Source: DATFVA01 sp963774455
GTDB taxonomy: Bacteria > Bacteroidota > Ignavibacteria > Ignavibacteriales > Ignavibacteriaceae
Reading direction: 5' to 3'
Length of the DNA stretch: 64,000 nucleotides
Assembly (NCBI GenBank): GCA_963774455.1
Contig: CAVZFD010000005.1
Location: forward strand, 434,001-498,000
Shown: positions 52,598-61,575 of the stretch, one piece after another
Layout: the number at the start of each line of letters is the position of its first letter
How positions within the stretch are numbered: position 1 is the stretch's first letter
Made by a program: the position numbers and the translations under genes
Notes under the pieces: generated by a model
Databases searched by the model: none
The model's input: only the letters and a program-made list of their open reading frames with translations
Told to the model about the DNA's origin: nothing

Positions 52598-53221
52598 ATG
52601 CCGGCAGAACTCACAGAAATTCAGAAAAAAATCCTGGAATTTCTTATTGAACAAAAGATAAGTAAAGGCTATCCTCCAACGCTTTCTGAAATAGCCCGGT
52701 TTTTCGGATACAGAAACAGGGCAACTGTTCAGCAGCACCTTCAGGCTATTGAAAAGAAGCGATATATAAAACGCAACCCCAAACTTTCACGAGGAATAGA
52801 ATTTACCCTTGAAGACAAATTCTTTATACCCCGTCCTGTACTTGGAGAAGTTGCTGCGGGAAATCCACTGACAATCTACCCTGATGCAATTGATTCAGTT
52901 GAACTTCCGACGATCGCACGAATGCCGAAGGATTCGTTCCTGCTGAGGGTTAAAGGCGACAGTCTAAAGGATGCCTATATTTTCAGCGGAGATATCGTAA
53001 TTGTTAATCCTAACCTTGAGCCGAAAAACGGGCAGATAGTAGTTGCCGTACTTGATGATGCGGCTGTTGTTAAGAGATTTTATAAAAAAAGAGGTGAAAT
53101 AGAACTGGTTTCGGAAAATCCTGAGTATAAACCAATAATTATTAATAAAAAACACCAGGGCTTTAAGATCATCGGTATTGTAATTGGTATTTACAGGAGT
53201 ATGGAAAAAAAAGCTGGGTAA
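52598..53221 (+). CDS. lexA: LexA repressor
   Basis: LexA represses the SOS genes and cleaves itself when RecA filaments form. The 207-residue protein starts at the ATG at 52598, preceded by GAAGG. The earlier in-frame ATG at 52550 lies inside the operator and upstream of any transcript. Residues 1-70 form the winged-helix domain (LTEIQKKILEFLIEQKISKGYPPTLSEIARFFGYRN). The cleavage site is A87-G88 in VAAGNP, and the Ser-Lys dyad is S122 in VKGDSLKDAYIFSGD and K159 in AAVVKRFYK. The next two genes form an SOS cassette with it. Confidence 0.95.
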   Translation: MPAELTEIQKKILEFLIEQKISKGYPPTLSEIARFFGYRNRATVQQHLQAIEKKRYIKRNPKLSRGIEFTLEDKFFIPRPVLGEVAAGNPLTIYPDAIDSVELPTIARMPKDSFLLRVKGDSLKDAYIFSGDIVIVNPNLEPKNGQIVVAVLDDAAVVKRFYKKRGEIELVSENPEYKPIIINKKHQGFKIIGIVIGIYRSMEKKAG

Positions 53222-53225
53222 AGAG

Positions 53226-54146
53226 ATGCCGGAATTAAATGGATATCACATAGGAACGGCCGGGTGGTCGTATAAGGATTGGGTGCCTGCATTCTATCCG
53301 AAAGCACAATCAGGCGGATTCGACTGGCTCAGGTTTTACGCATATTATTTCAATTGTGTAGAGGTTAATGCCTCCTACTATACATATATAAGTCCTAAAA
53401 CCATTAACGGCTGGATAGAAAAAGTATCGGACTCGGATAATTTTCAGTTTACAATTAAGCTGCATAAAGATTTTACGCATATAAGAAATTTTAATGATCA
53501 GCAGGCAGCGGCTGTCCGTTCAAACCTTGAGATGCTCGACAGGGCAGAAAGGCTTGGAGGGTTATTAATTCAGTTCCCATATTCGTTTTCTTTTAATGAG
53601 TCATCTGCAGATTATATACGCCGGCTGAAGGAAATGTTCGGGGATTATAAATGTTTTGTTGAAGTCCGCCATTCCTCCTGGAACAATGAAAGTGTATATC
53701 AACTTTTTAACAGACTTAATGTAACTTTCTGTACAATTGACCAGCCTCAGATAGGCAAGGCAATACAATTCGAGCCGGTGATCACCAATGATACCGCGTA
53801 CATCCGCTTTCACGGCAGGAATACAGATGCCTGGATGAGGTCAATTAAGAATTTTGGTAAAGAACAGACATACGAGGAACAGAGTTCCAGGTATGATTAT
53901 CTTTATACAGCCGGTGAGCTTGTAGAAATTGAACAAAAGATAAAAGAAGTGCAGGAGAAAGTTAAGGAAGTGTATGTTATAATGAACAATCATCCTAAAG
54001 GGGAGGCAGTTGCGAATGCTTTTGAGCTCATACATCTACTTGAGGAGAGGGAAAAGGTTCATATGCCCCAGACAATAGTAAATAGCTACCCGCGGCTTAA
54101 TGCAATTACTCCTGATTCCTCTGAACCTGAGTTTAACTTAAACTAA
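53226..54146 (+). CDS. DUF72 (YecE-like) family protein
   Basis: This 306-residue protein of the DUF72 family has a TIM-barrel-like layout. The N-terminal GTAGWSYKDWVPAFYPKAQ and NCVEVNASYYTYISPKTINGW are the hallmark segments. Later blocks are FQFTIKLHKDFTH, LGGLLIQFPYSFSF, YKCFVEVRHSSWN, AYIRFHGRNTDAW and VYVIMNNHPKGEAVANA. The biochemical role of DUF72 is not settled. The ATG at 53226 begins at the normal N-terminus; an upstream in-frame ATG at 53184 would overlap lexA by 38 bases. Its place between lexA and dinB, with gaps of only four and nine bases, points to SOS co-expression. Confidence 0.85.
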   Translation: MPELNGYHIGTAGWSYKDWVPAFYPKAQSGGFDWLRFYAYYFNCVEVNASYYTYISPKTINGWIEKVSDSDNFQFTIKLHKDFTHIRNFNDQQAAAVRSNLEMLDRAERLGGLLIQFPYSFSFNESSADYIRRLKEMFGDYKCFVEVRHSSWNNESVYQLFNRLNVTFCTIDQPQIGKAIQFEPVITNDTAYIRFHGRNTDAWMRSIKNFGKEQTYEEQSSRYDYLYTAGELVEIEQKIKEVQEKVKEVYVIMNNHPKGEAVANAFELIHLLEEREKVHMPQTIVNSYPRLNAITPDSSEPEFNLN

Positions 54147-54155
54147 AATTCAATT

Positions 54156-55298
54156 ATGCGGACAATATTTCATCTTGACCTTGATGCATTTTTTGTATCA
54201 GTCGAAAGAATCCTTGACCCCTCGTTAAAAGATAAACCTGTAATTGTAGGAGGTGATCCGAACGGCAGGGGGGTAGTTGCCGCCTGCTCTTATGAGGCGC
54301 GGGCATATGGACTGCATTCTGCGATGCCGATAAGAACAGCATATAAGCTCTGTCCGTGCGGTATTTACCTGCATGGACATTATGACGAGTATGTCCATTT
54401 TTCTCACGCGGTAAAAAATATTTTAACTTCCTACGCCCCGGTAATACAGCAGGCTTCGATCGATGAATTCTATATGGACTTTACCGGCTGCGGAAAGATA
54501 TATGGTTCTATGTTTTCTTTTGCCTCAAGGCTCCAGAAGGAGATAATGAAGAAACTATTCCTGCCTTGTTCAATAGGAATAGGCAGCAATAAAACTATTG
54601 CGAAAATCGGCTCCGACTGTATGAAGCCGATGGGAATTACTTATATTATTCCGGGTATGGAGAGAGAATTTCTTTCTCATATGCCGGTTGACACCATTCC
54701 CGGTGTGGGAAAGGTTATGCTGAGAGACCTTAACAATAAAGGAATTTACTGCATCGGGGATATAACAAAACTTTCTTCGGATTACTGGGGAACCGCCTAC
54801 GGAAAATACGGTATTGATCTCTGGCGGAAAGCCAACGGTGAGGGAATTGAATACCTTACGGTCGGGCATGAACAGAAGAGTATCTCGAAGGAAACAACAT
54901 TCGGAACTGATGTTACCAACAATGAAAGAATTTATGAAGTACTCTTTGAACTTACCGGAAGGGTCTGCCAGAACCTGAGGGATGAGAATTTTATGGCATC
55001 CACCGTGCAAATTAAACTCCGGTACTCGGATTTCCAGACACTTACACGCTCCCGCACTATAAAACCTGCTGCCGATGACAAGATTATTTTTGAGACAGCC
55101 AAGGATTTAATGGTAAAGGCTCATACCAGGCGTGCGGGGGTTAGATTAATAGGGATAGGATTAAGCAGGTTTTCAAATTTCTGCGAACAGGAAGTATTGT
55201 TTGAGGATGAAGAAATAAAGCGGAAGAAACTATTCAGGGCAATAGACCTTCTTAGGAAAAAGTATAATTATTCTATTATCGACTTCAGCAGGTATTAA
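54156..55298 (+). CDS. dinB: DNA polymerase IV (Y family)
   Basis: This is an error-prone translesion polymerase, 380 residues. Catalytic acidic residues are in FHLDLDAFFVSVERI (D7, D9) and in QQASIDEFYMDFTG (SIDE motif). The helix-hairpin-helix region DTIPGVGKVMLRDLNNKGI and the little-finger domain (SISKETTFGTDVTNNERIYEVL onward) follow. The C-terminal beta-clamp binding motif is not obvious; the end is KYNYSIIDFSRY. It is the third gene of the lexA cassette, consistent with damage induction. The stop is two bases from the convergent HIT gene. Confidence 0.94.
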   Translation: MRTIFHLDLDAFFVSVERILDPSLKDKPVIVGGDPNGRGVVAACSYEARAYGLHSAMPIRTAYKLCPCGIYLHGHYDEYVHFSHAVKNILTSYAPVIQQASIDEFYMDFTGCGKIYGSMFSFASRLQKEIMKKLFLPCSIGIGSNKTIAKIGSDCMKPMGITYIIPGMEREFLSHMPVDTIPGVGKVMLRDLNNKGIYCIGDITKLSSDYWGTAYGKYGIDLWRKANGEGIEYLTVGHEQKSISKETTFGTDVTNNERIYEVLFELTGRVCQNLRDENFMASTVQIKLRYSDFQTLTRSRTIKPAADDKIIFETAKDLMVKAHTRRAGVRLIGIGLSRFSNFCEQEVLFEDEEIKRKKLFRAIDLLRKKYNYSIIDFSRY

Positions 55299-55300
55299 GA

Positions 55301-55648
55301 TCAGCCCGGAGGCCACCTCATCTGTCTGCCACCCAGCAGATGCATATGAAGGTGATAAACTTCCTGACCTCCTTTTTGACCGCAATTCATGACCAGCCTG
55401 AACCCATCCTCAGCGATATTATTCTCTTTTGCCAATTTGTTTACGGCATCAAACATCTCGCCAAGCAGCCGTCCATGTTCATTCCCGTTTATGTCTGTTA
55501 CCTTAGGAATTTCAATCTTCGGGACAATCAGGATGTGAACAGGGGCCTGTGGATTAATGTCCTTAAAGGCCATAACTGTGTCGCTCTCGAAAACGATATC
55601 AGCTTTAATTTCCTTGCTGATTATCCTGGAAAATATGGTGTCTCCCAT
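55301..55648 (-). CDS. HIT family nucleotide-binding hydrolase (HinT-like)
   Basis: This is a 115-residue member of the histidine triad superfamily, which hydrolyses purine nucleoside phosphoramidates and adenylylated substrates. The N-terminal IFSRIISKEIKADIVFESDTVMAFKDINPQAPVHILIVPK and the triad VYHLHMHLLGGRQM (His-x-His-x-His) identify it. The length is normal for HinT. The gene lies three bases after the NtrC-type regulator, so it is probably cotranscribed with it from the left-going operon. Confidence 0.93.
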   Translation of the reverse strand: MGDTIFSRIISKEIKADIVFESDTVMAFKDINPQAPVHILIVPKIEIPKVTDINGNEHGRLLGEMFDAVNKLAKENNIAEDGFRLVMNCGQKGGQEVYHLHMHLLGGRQMRWPPG

Positions 55649-55650
55649 AA

Positions 55651-57006
55651 TTATTCTTCCTTTTCGATTTCATATTTTTTCATTTTATTATATAGATGAC
55701 TTCTCTGAATTTCAAGTATTTCAGCTGTCCTGCTGATGTTCCAGTCGTTCGCCTTAAGCTGTTTTAAAATGAATGCTCTCTCGGCTTTTTCCTTAAATTC
55801 CTGGAAAGAATTGCTGTCCTCTATAATATCCCCGATAGACGACCTGGAACCTGTAAAAAGAAATTCGATATCGCTGCGTGAAATTTCCTTTTTATCAACC
55901 AGGATGATTATCCTCTCAATAGCGTTCCTTAATTCACGGACGTTACCGCTCCACGGTAAACTTTGCAGAAATTTCATTGCACTTTCTTCAAACTTAACAA
56001 ATGGTTTTTTATGACGTGAGGTGATTTCTTCTGCAAAACTCTCAACAAGGATAGGTATATCTTCGATCCTTTCATTTAGAGCAGGGATATTAAGCGGGAT
56101 TACATTCAGCCTGTGGAAGAGATCCTCCCTGAAATTTCCGGCTATAATTTCTTCTTTGAGATTTTTGTTTGTTGCGGATATTATCCTTACGTCAACTTCT
56201 ATTTTTTTGTTCCCGCCGACACGGTCAATTTTCCCATCCTCTATAGCGCGAAGGACTTTAGCCTGAGCCTGGGGACTCATATCACCTACTTCATCAAGGA
56301 ACAATGTCCCTTTATTTGCAAGCTCGAATTTTCCGATTCTTTGCTGCATTGCCCCGGTGAACGAACCTTTTTCATGTCCAAATAGTTCAGATTCAATCAG
56401 CTCATTAGGGATAGCTGCGCAATTCACCTCGATAAATGATTTATCCTTTCTTGCACTCCTGTTATGGATTGCCTTCGCTACTAATTCTTTTCCTGTTCCG
56501 TTTTCACCTGTAATCATGACCCTGGTATCCAAAGGAGCGACTTTCTCAATCGTAGCGAGGATATTTTGTATAGCCCGGCTTTTTCCCAGTATCTTCCCGT
56601 CTTCCTGGAGTGATTTCCTGTATGCAGTGTTCTCCTTTATGAGATTAAACTGTTCAACTGCATTTCTAATACTTATTACCAGCTTGTCCCTGTCAATAGG
56701 CTTTTCTATAAAATCAAAAGCCCCGAGACGGGTTGCTTTTATTGCATTCTCAACACTTCCGTGAGCAGATATCATTATCACGGAAAGCGAGTGATTAGTT
56801 TCTTTAAGTTTTTTCAGCACTTCAAAACCGTTCATCTCAGGCATTTGTATATCCAGCAAAAGCGCCGAGTACATTCCAGCAAAGGCTTTTTCAACGCCTT
56901 CGATAGACCTGGTTGAGTATTCTACGGCATAGCCTTCATATTCAAGTATCATCTTTATGCTTTCGCAGATATCTGTTTCATCATCTATAATTAAAATAGA
57001 GTTCAT
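55651..57006 (-). CDS. NtrC-family sigma-54-dependent response regulator
   Basis: A 451-residue transcription activator with three domains: receiver (1-120, D52 in ALLLDIQMPEMNG), AAA+ sigma-54 activation domain (about 140-380) and a Fis-type helix-turn-helix at the end (WNISRTAEILEIQRSHLYNKMKKY). The ATPase has Walker A GENGTGKE and Walker B GTLFLDEVGDMS. The sigma-54 contact loop reads GSFTGA instead of the commonest GAFTGA, a tolerated variant. No histidine kinase partner gene lies next to it. The gene follows an exported protein gene by six bases. Confidence 0.92.
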   Translation of the reverse strand: MNSILIIDDETDICESIKMILEYEGYAVEYSTRSIEGVEKAFAGMYSALLLDIQMPEMNGFEVLKKLKETNHSLSVIMISAHGSVENAIKATRLGAFDFIEKPIDRDKLVISIRNAVEQFNLIKENTAYRKSLQEDGKILGKSRAIQNILATIEKVAPLDTRVMITGENGTGKELVAKAIHNRSARKDKSFIEVNCAAIPNELIESELFGHEKGSFTGAMQQRIGKFELANKGTLFLDEVGDMSPQAQAKVLRAIEDGKIDRVGGNKKIEVDVRIISATNKNLKEEIIAGNFREDLFHRLNVIPLNIPALNERIEDIPILVESFAEEITSRHKKPFVKFEESAMKFLQSLPWSGNVRELRNAIERIIILVDKKEISRSDIEFLFTGSRSSIGDIIEDSNSFQEFKEKAERAFILKQLKANDWNISRTAEILEIQRSHLYNKMKKYEIEKEE

Positions 57007-57012
57007 ATATTT

Positions 57013-57663
57013 TTACGGAAAATTATATCTTACATAATATAGAGTTCTTAACAAAAATGCATCTGAAGGAAGAACGGATTTATCCTTTTTCAGAAAAGTC
57101 CCGAAAATATATCCCAACTTGTTTGTCATCATATCCCGGTTGTCGATGACCGACTGCACCTTAAATTCTTCTTCAAATACCTCTACAAAATAACCAATTA
57201 GGTCGCCCAAATCAAAGATGGATGAATTATATGCCAGGAATGCGCTTCCAAAAAAATGAGCCAGTTTATCCTTATCTCCGAACTTATTGCCAGGTGTATC
57301 AAAATAAAGGTTCCGAGGAAGGTTTTTATTTTTTAATAAAAATATCGAATCATTTGCGGAGGTTAGCGGATACTGTATAACTGTCTTAATCAAAGGCAGA
57401 CGAATAGGTACTTTCTTATAGGGGACTACAGCAAGTGTTAATGAAAGAAGCGCTTCTGAATAGTCTTTATTCCTAATATCGACTGCTCTGCGGAAGAGAG
57501 TATCGGTAAGGGAGAGATCATTTAGTCCGGAGCCGAGTTCTTTGAAATAATCTGAAGCAATGAAATCTGACAAATAATTAACTGATTTGGAAAGCCTGCT
57601 CTGCTGTGTTAACAGAGTGACTGAACTAAAAATAATTAATAAAATTACTTTGGATAATCTCAA
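57013..57663 (-). CDS. Exported protein of unknown function
   Basis: The 216-residue protein begins with a signal peptide (MRLSKVILLIIFSSVTLLTQQ). The mature part has a helical N-terminal region (RLSKSVNYLSDFIASDYFKEL) and a C-terminal block DKDKLAHFFGSAFLAYNSSIFDLGDLIGYFVEVFEEEFK...DNRDMMTNKLGYIFG. The spacing of His, acidic and Asn residues is reminiscent of DUF2279/YfiM-like proteins. That resemblance is weak. It is located between the carboxylase gene and the NtrC regulator, 105 bases from the former, and may start the unit that includes the regulator and the HIT gene. Confidence 0.55.
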   Translation of the reverse strand: MRLSKVILLIIFSSVTLLTQQSRLSKSVNYLSDFIASDYFKELGSGLNDLSLTDTLFRRAVDIRNKDYSEALLSLTLAVVPYKKVPIRLPLIKTVIQYPLTSANDSIFLLKNKNLPRNLYFDTPGNKFGDKDKLAHFFGSAFLAYNSSIFDLGDLIGYFVEVFEEEFKVQSVIDNRDMMTNKLGYIFGTFLKKDKSVLPSDAFLLRTLYYVRYNFP

Positions 57664-57767
57664 TTTTCGAAAATGTTTTGATGCTAAAAGAATTCACTGA
57701 ATGAGCCGGAATCGAAATGAGCTGCATTTTTAAGCCAGTTATATCAAATAAATATACACTGGTTTAA

Positions 57768-59423
57768 TCAAGTCTGAATAACGCCTGGATTAAACCTGGG
57801 GATGACAGGATTATTATTGGCTGATTCCAGCGCCATTGAAACATATTCCCTGGTTAACGCCGGATCAATGATTTCATCTATCCAGAGTCGTGCTGCAGCA
57901 TACAGCGGGGTGCTGTTTTCTTCATATGATGTAATAATCTCATCCAAAAGCTTTTTCTTGTCGCCTTCACCCATATGTTTACCGCTTTTTTCAGCCTGCT
58001 TAATTTTTATATCGAGCAGTACACTGCTGGCCTGGTTACCTCCCATAACAGAGATCTTCGCATTAGGATACGCAAAAATAAATCTGGGATCATAAGCTTT
58101 CCCACACATTGCATAATTACCCGCTCCAAAGCTATTTCCAACAATGATGGTGATTTTTGGGACTACAGAATTGGCAACTGCATTAACCATTTTGGCCCCG
58201 TCTTTAATAATACCGCCATGCTCTGCTCTGCTGCCGACCATAAACCCAGTTACATCCTGGAGAAACAGAAGAGGAATTTTTTTCTGATTGCAGTTTAAAA
58301 TGAAGCGCGATGCTTTATCTGCGGAATCTGAATAAATAACACCGCCAACCTGCATTTCACCTGTTTCTGTTTTTACAATATCCCTCTGGTTTGCCACAAT
58401 GCCGACGGCCCAGCCGTCTATTCTTGCATACCCCGTTATTATAGTTTTCCCATAACCTGCTTTATATTCATCTAAAACAGAATCATCTATAATTCGCGCG
58501 ATTAAATCGTACATATTGTACGATTTTATAGGATCTTGCGGAAGGAGTCCATAAATTTCCTTCGGTGAAAATATCGGCTGTTTACTCTCAGTCCTGTTAT
58601 ATCCTGCCTTCAAATCAGGTCCGTGTTTATCTACAATACTTCTGATTTGTTGAATGCATTCTTCATCATTCTTCATTATATAATCGGTTACTCCGGAGAT
58701 ATTTGACTGGACCTTAGCACCTCCAAGACTTTCATTATCGATCACCTCTCCGATTGCAGCTTTAACCAGATGTGCTCCAGCAAGAAAAACAGAACCCTCG
58801 CCTTCCACGATCAGCGCCTCATCGCTCATGATAGGGAGGTAGGCGCCGCCCGCGACACAGGGTCCCATTATTGCAGAAATCTGAGGGATACCGACAGAAG
58901 ACATTACCGCATTATTTCTGAAAATTCTGCCGAAATGCTCTTTATCAGGGAAGATCTCATCCTGCAGGGGAAGGAAAACACCTGCACTATCCACCAGGTA
59001 AATTATCGGCAGATGGTTATCCATTGCAATCTCCTGGGCACGAAGATTTTTTTTGGCGGTGATAGGGAACCATGCACCGGCTTTCACTGTAGCATCATTT
59101 GCAACAATTACATGCAGCTTATTATGGATTCTGCCGATGCCATAAATCGTACCAGATGACGGGGCCCCGCCGTATTCTTCATACATTGCGTAAGCTGCAA
59201 AGGTGCTCAGTTCATAAAATTCTTTGGGGTTATCTACGAGAAGGTTTATCCTTTCCCTTGCGGTCAGTTTGCCCTTAGCCTTATGTCTCTCTATAGATTT
59301 TTTTCCTCCGCCGAGCTGTACCACTTCTTTTTCAGCCTGAAGTTTGCGGAGCAGATTTTTATAATGATCTTCTTTCTTAAGAAATGATTCAGTTTCCTTC
59401 AGCTGATTCCCGATTTTTTTCAT
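57768..59423 (-). CDS. Acyl-CoA carboxylase carboxyltransferase (beta) subunit, methylcrotonyl-CoA carboxylase-like
   Basis: The 551-residue carboxyltransferase moves carboxyl from biotin to an acyl-CoA. The family signature blocks are present: KGKLTARERINLLVD, AYAMYEEYGGAPSSGTIYGIGRI, GVFLPLQDEIFPDKEHFGRIFRNNAVMSS, IPQISAIMGPCVAGGAYLPIMSDEAL and VFLAGAHLVKAAIGEVIDNESLGGA. The FLPLQDEIFPDKEHFGRIF wording fits methylcrotonyl-CoA (or geranyl-CoA) carboxylases better than propionyl-CoA carboxylases. The biotin-carrying alpha subunit is not in the window. It follows the acyl-CoA dehydrogenase by six bases, a pairing common in leucine catabolism. Substrate is therefore probably methylcrotonyl-CoA. 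Confidence 0.85.
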   Translation of the reverse strand: MKKIGNQLKETESFLKKEDHYKNLLRKLQAEKEVVQLGGGKKSIERHKAKGKLTARERINLLVDNPKEFYELSTFAAYAMYEEYGGAPSSGTIYGIGRIHNKLHVIVANDATVKAGAWFPITAKKNLRAQEIAMDNHLPIIYLVDSAGVFLPLQDEIFPDKEHFGRIFRNNAVMSSVGIPQISAIMGPCVAGGAYLPIMSDEALIVEGEGSVFLAGAHLVKAAIGEVIDNESLGGAKVQSNISGVTDYIMKNDEECIQQIRSIVDKHGPDLKAGYNRTESKQPIFSPKEIYGLLPQDPIKSYNMYDLIARIIDDSVLDEYKAGYGKTIITGYARIDGWAVGIVANQRDIVKTETGEMQVGGVIYSDSADKASRFILNCNQKKIPLLFLQDVTGFMVGSRAEHGGIIKDGAKMVNAVANSVVPKITIIVGNSFGAGNYAMCGKAYDPRFIFAYPNAKISVMGGNQASSVLLDIKIKQAEKSGKHMGEGDKKKLLDEIITSYEENSTPLYAAARLWIDEIIDPALTREYVSMALESANNNPVIPRFNPGVIQT

Positions 59424-59429
59424 TAGTCT

Positions 59430-60599
59430 CTATTTTCCGTTTGATAATAGTTCTCTTGAAATAACAATTCTCTGAATTTCAGAAGTACCTTCGCCGATAG
59501 TTAAAAGTTTAACATCACGATACAATTTCTCCACAGGATAATCTTTAATAAAGCCGTAGCCTCCATGAATCTGCACAGCCTCACTGGAAGCTTTTTCCGC
59601 AATTTCACTCGCGAACAGCTTTGCCATAGCGGCTTCCTTCTGGTTAGGGAGTCCTTTATCCTTCATCACAGCGGCACGTAGAGTAAGCAGTCGTGCGGCG
59701 TCAATGTTTACAGCCATATCGGCAAGTTTAAATTGTGTTGCCTGGAATTCACTGAGAGATTTATTAAACTGTTTTCTCTCCTGGCTGTATTTCAATGATG
59801 CATCCAGGGCGCCTTGTGCAAGTCCCACACTCAGTGCGGCTATTGAGATTCTCCCTCCTTCCAATATTTTCATTGCCTGGATAAAGCCTTCGCCTTCCTT
59901 CCCAATGAGATTTTCAGCAGGTACTTTACAGTTTTCAAAGGTCAGCTGAGTAGTATCGCTGGCACGCATTCCGAGTTTATTCTCCTTCTTCCCTACAATA
60001 AAGCCCTCCAGACCTTTTTCAAGGATGAAGGCAGAAATTCCTTTTTTTCCTTTTTCCTTATTTGTTACAGCCATTATGACTGCGGTTTCACCGACTGTAC
60101 CATGCGTAGTAAAGGTCTTGCTGCCGTTCAGCAGGTAATAACCATCCTTCTTTTCTGCGAAAGATTTCATTCCCGCTGCGTCGCTGCCGGATGAAGATTC
60201 TGTTAATCCCCAGGCAGCTACCTTCCTGCCTGCTACCAGGTCGGGGAGATATTTTTGCTTCTGTTCTTCATTCCCGAACCGGAAGATATGATTTGTACCC
60301 AAACCGTTGTGGGCAGCTACAGACAATGAAACTGAGGGATCAACTCTTCCCAGTTCTTCAACAATTATCGCAAATTCAACATATCCGAGTCCCGCACCTC
60401 CATATTCCTCAGGAAAGATCACTCCCATAAATCCCAGTTCTCCCAGCTGTTTAATTATATCCATGGGGAATTCCTGTGATTCGTCGTATTTCATCACGAC
60501 GGGACGAATATTTTTTTCTGCAAATTCACGGATCGTGTTTTTAATGATCTGCTGGTTTTCCGTTAAATCAGCAAGAAATGGATTTTCTAAAACTTCCAT
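59430..60599 (-). CDS. Acyl-CoA dehydrogenase
   Basis: This is an FAD flavoprotein of 389 residues that introduces a 2,3-double bond into an acyl-CoA and passes electrons to ETF. FAD-binding blocks AAWGLTESSSGSDAAG and KTFTTHGTVGETAVIMA are present. The catalytic Glu is in YRDVKLLTIGEGTSEIQRIV, in the position used by short- and branched-chain enzymes. IQIHGGYGF-type wording (VQIHGGYGFIKDYPVEKLYRD) is also there. Substrate specificity cannot be read directly; the adjacent carboxylase suggests isovaleryl-CoA or another branched-chain acyl-CoA. It lies 20 bases after the meaB gene. Confidence 0.92.
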   Translation of the reverse strand: MEVLENPFLADLTENQQIIKNTIREFAEKNIRPVVMKYDESQEFPMDIIKQLGELGFMGVIFPEEYGGAGLGYVEFAIIVEELGRVDPSVSLSVAAHNGLGTNHIFRFGNEEQKQKYLPDLVAGRKVAAWGLTESSSGSDAAGMKSFAEKKDGYYLLNGSKTFTTHGTVGETAVIMAVTNKEKGKKGISAFILEKGLEGFIVGKKENKLGMRASDTTQLTFENCKVPAENLIGKEGEGFIQAMKILEGGRISIAALSVGLAQGALDASLKYSQERKQFNKSLSEFQATQFKLADMAVNIDAARLLTLRAAVMKDKGLPNQKEAAMAKLFASEIAEKASSEAVQIHGGYGFIKDYPVEKLYRDVKLLTIGEGTSEIQRIVISRELLSNGK

Positions 60600-60619
60600 C
60601 TAAACTCTCCTTATTTTTT

Positions 60620-61570
60620 TTAACCCTGGTTCTTATAATTTTCAATAATTTCTTCGGCAATATGATAAGGTGAGATATTACCCAGAATAACCTTATCAAT
60701 AGACGAATTTAATGATTTTTCACCAGTTCCGCTCCATAATTCCTCTCTTATTTTTTCCTCAACGATATTTCTGATTCTGACCTTGGTTCTTTCTTCCCTT
60801 CTCTTCAGTAACTTATTCTGTCTGTTGAGATAATCTCTATGACGGTCTATCTCTTCTGCAATTTCCTTTATGCCTTTGTTCTCAATAGCAACAGCTTTAA
60901 TTATTTCGGGCATCCAGCTGTTTTCATCGTGGTCTTTCATCATAAGTATAGTTTTTAAGGCCGTTACTGCCTGTTCGGCGCCCGGACGATCGCTTTTGTT
61001 TACAACAAAAAAATCAGCAATCTCCATCAATCCCGCCTTCATTGCCTGAACTGCATCACCGGATTCTGGAACAAGCACAACAATGGTTGTATCGGCAGCA
61101 TTTGCAATATCGAGTTCCGACTGGCCCACACCGACTGTTTCAAGGATTATATAATCGAAGCCAGCCGAATCAAGCACATCAGCAGCATCTACTGCTTTCT
61201 TACTGAGACCACCCAGGCTTCCCCGGGTAGCCATGCTTCGTATAAACACGCCGGGGTCCTGTCCTATATCATTCATTCTGACACGGTCACCCAGCAGGGC
61301 TCCTCCCGTAAAAGGGCTGGTTGGATCTACTGCTATTATCCCGACTTTTTTACCTGATGATCTGAAATATTTAGTGATCTGATTGGTTATCGTACTTTTT
61401 CCGGCACCGGGAGGACCAGTTATTCCTATTCTATAAGCGTTACCGGTTTCCGGATAAATAGACTTAAGCAGTTCCGATGAACCGCGGTCGTTAGATTCAA
61501 CAACTGTAATAGCCCTTGCAATACTTCGTCTGTCGCCTTCTATTAATTTCTGCTGAAGTAATGTAGTCAT
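60620..61570 (-). CDS. meaB: MeaB/ArgK-type GTPase, methylmalonyl-CoA mutase chaperone
   Basis: This is a P-loop GTPase of the G3E family, 316 residues, that guards and loads the cobalamin cofactor of methylmalonyl-CoA mutase. The P-loop is GITGPPGAGKST (49-60), with AVDPTSPFTGGALLGDRVRM and FIRSMATRGSLGGLSKKA, both MeaB hallmarks. ETVGVGQSE forms the switch and VNKSDRPGA the guanine-specific NKxD. The mutase itself is not in the window. Its presence next to acyl-CoA catabolic genes supports propionyl-CoA or methylmalonyl-CoA flux in this organism. It lies five bases after the epimerase gene. Confidence 0.92.
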   Translation of the reverse strand: MTTLLQQKLIEGDRRSIARAITVVESNDRGSSELLKSIYPETGNAYRIGITGPPGAGKSTITNQITKYFRSSGKKVGIIAVDPTSPFTGGALLGDRVRMNDIGQDPGVFIRSMATRGSLGGLSKKAVDAADVLDSAGFDYIILETVGVGQSELDIANAADTTIVVLVPESGDAVQAMKAGLMEIADFFVVNKSDRPGAEQAVTALKTILMMKDHDENSWMPEIIKAVAIENKGIKEIAEEIDRHRDYLNRQNKLLKRREERTKVRIRNIVEEKIREELWSGTGEKSLNSSIDKVILGNISPYHIAEEIIENYKNQG

Positions 61571-61575
61571 CAGTA

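Noticed and set aside
57735..57762. Terminator after the carboxylase gene
   Set aside because: CCAGT and ACTGG arms form a broken stem with no T-run on the minus strand; too weak to call.
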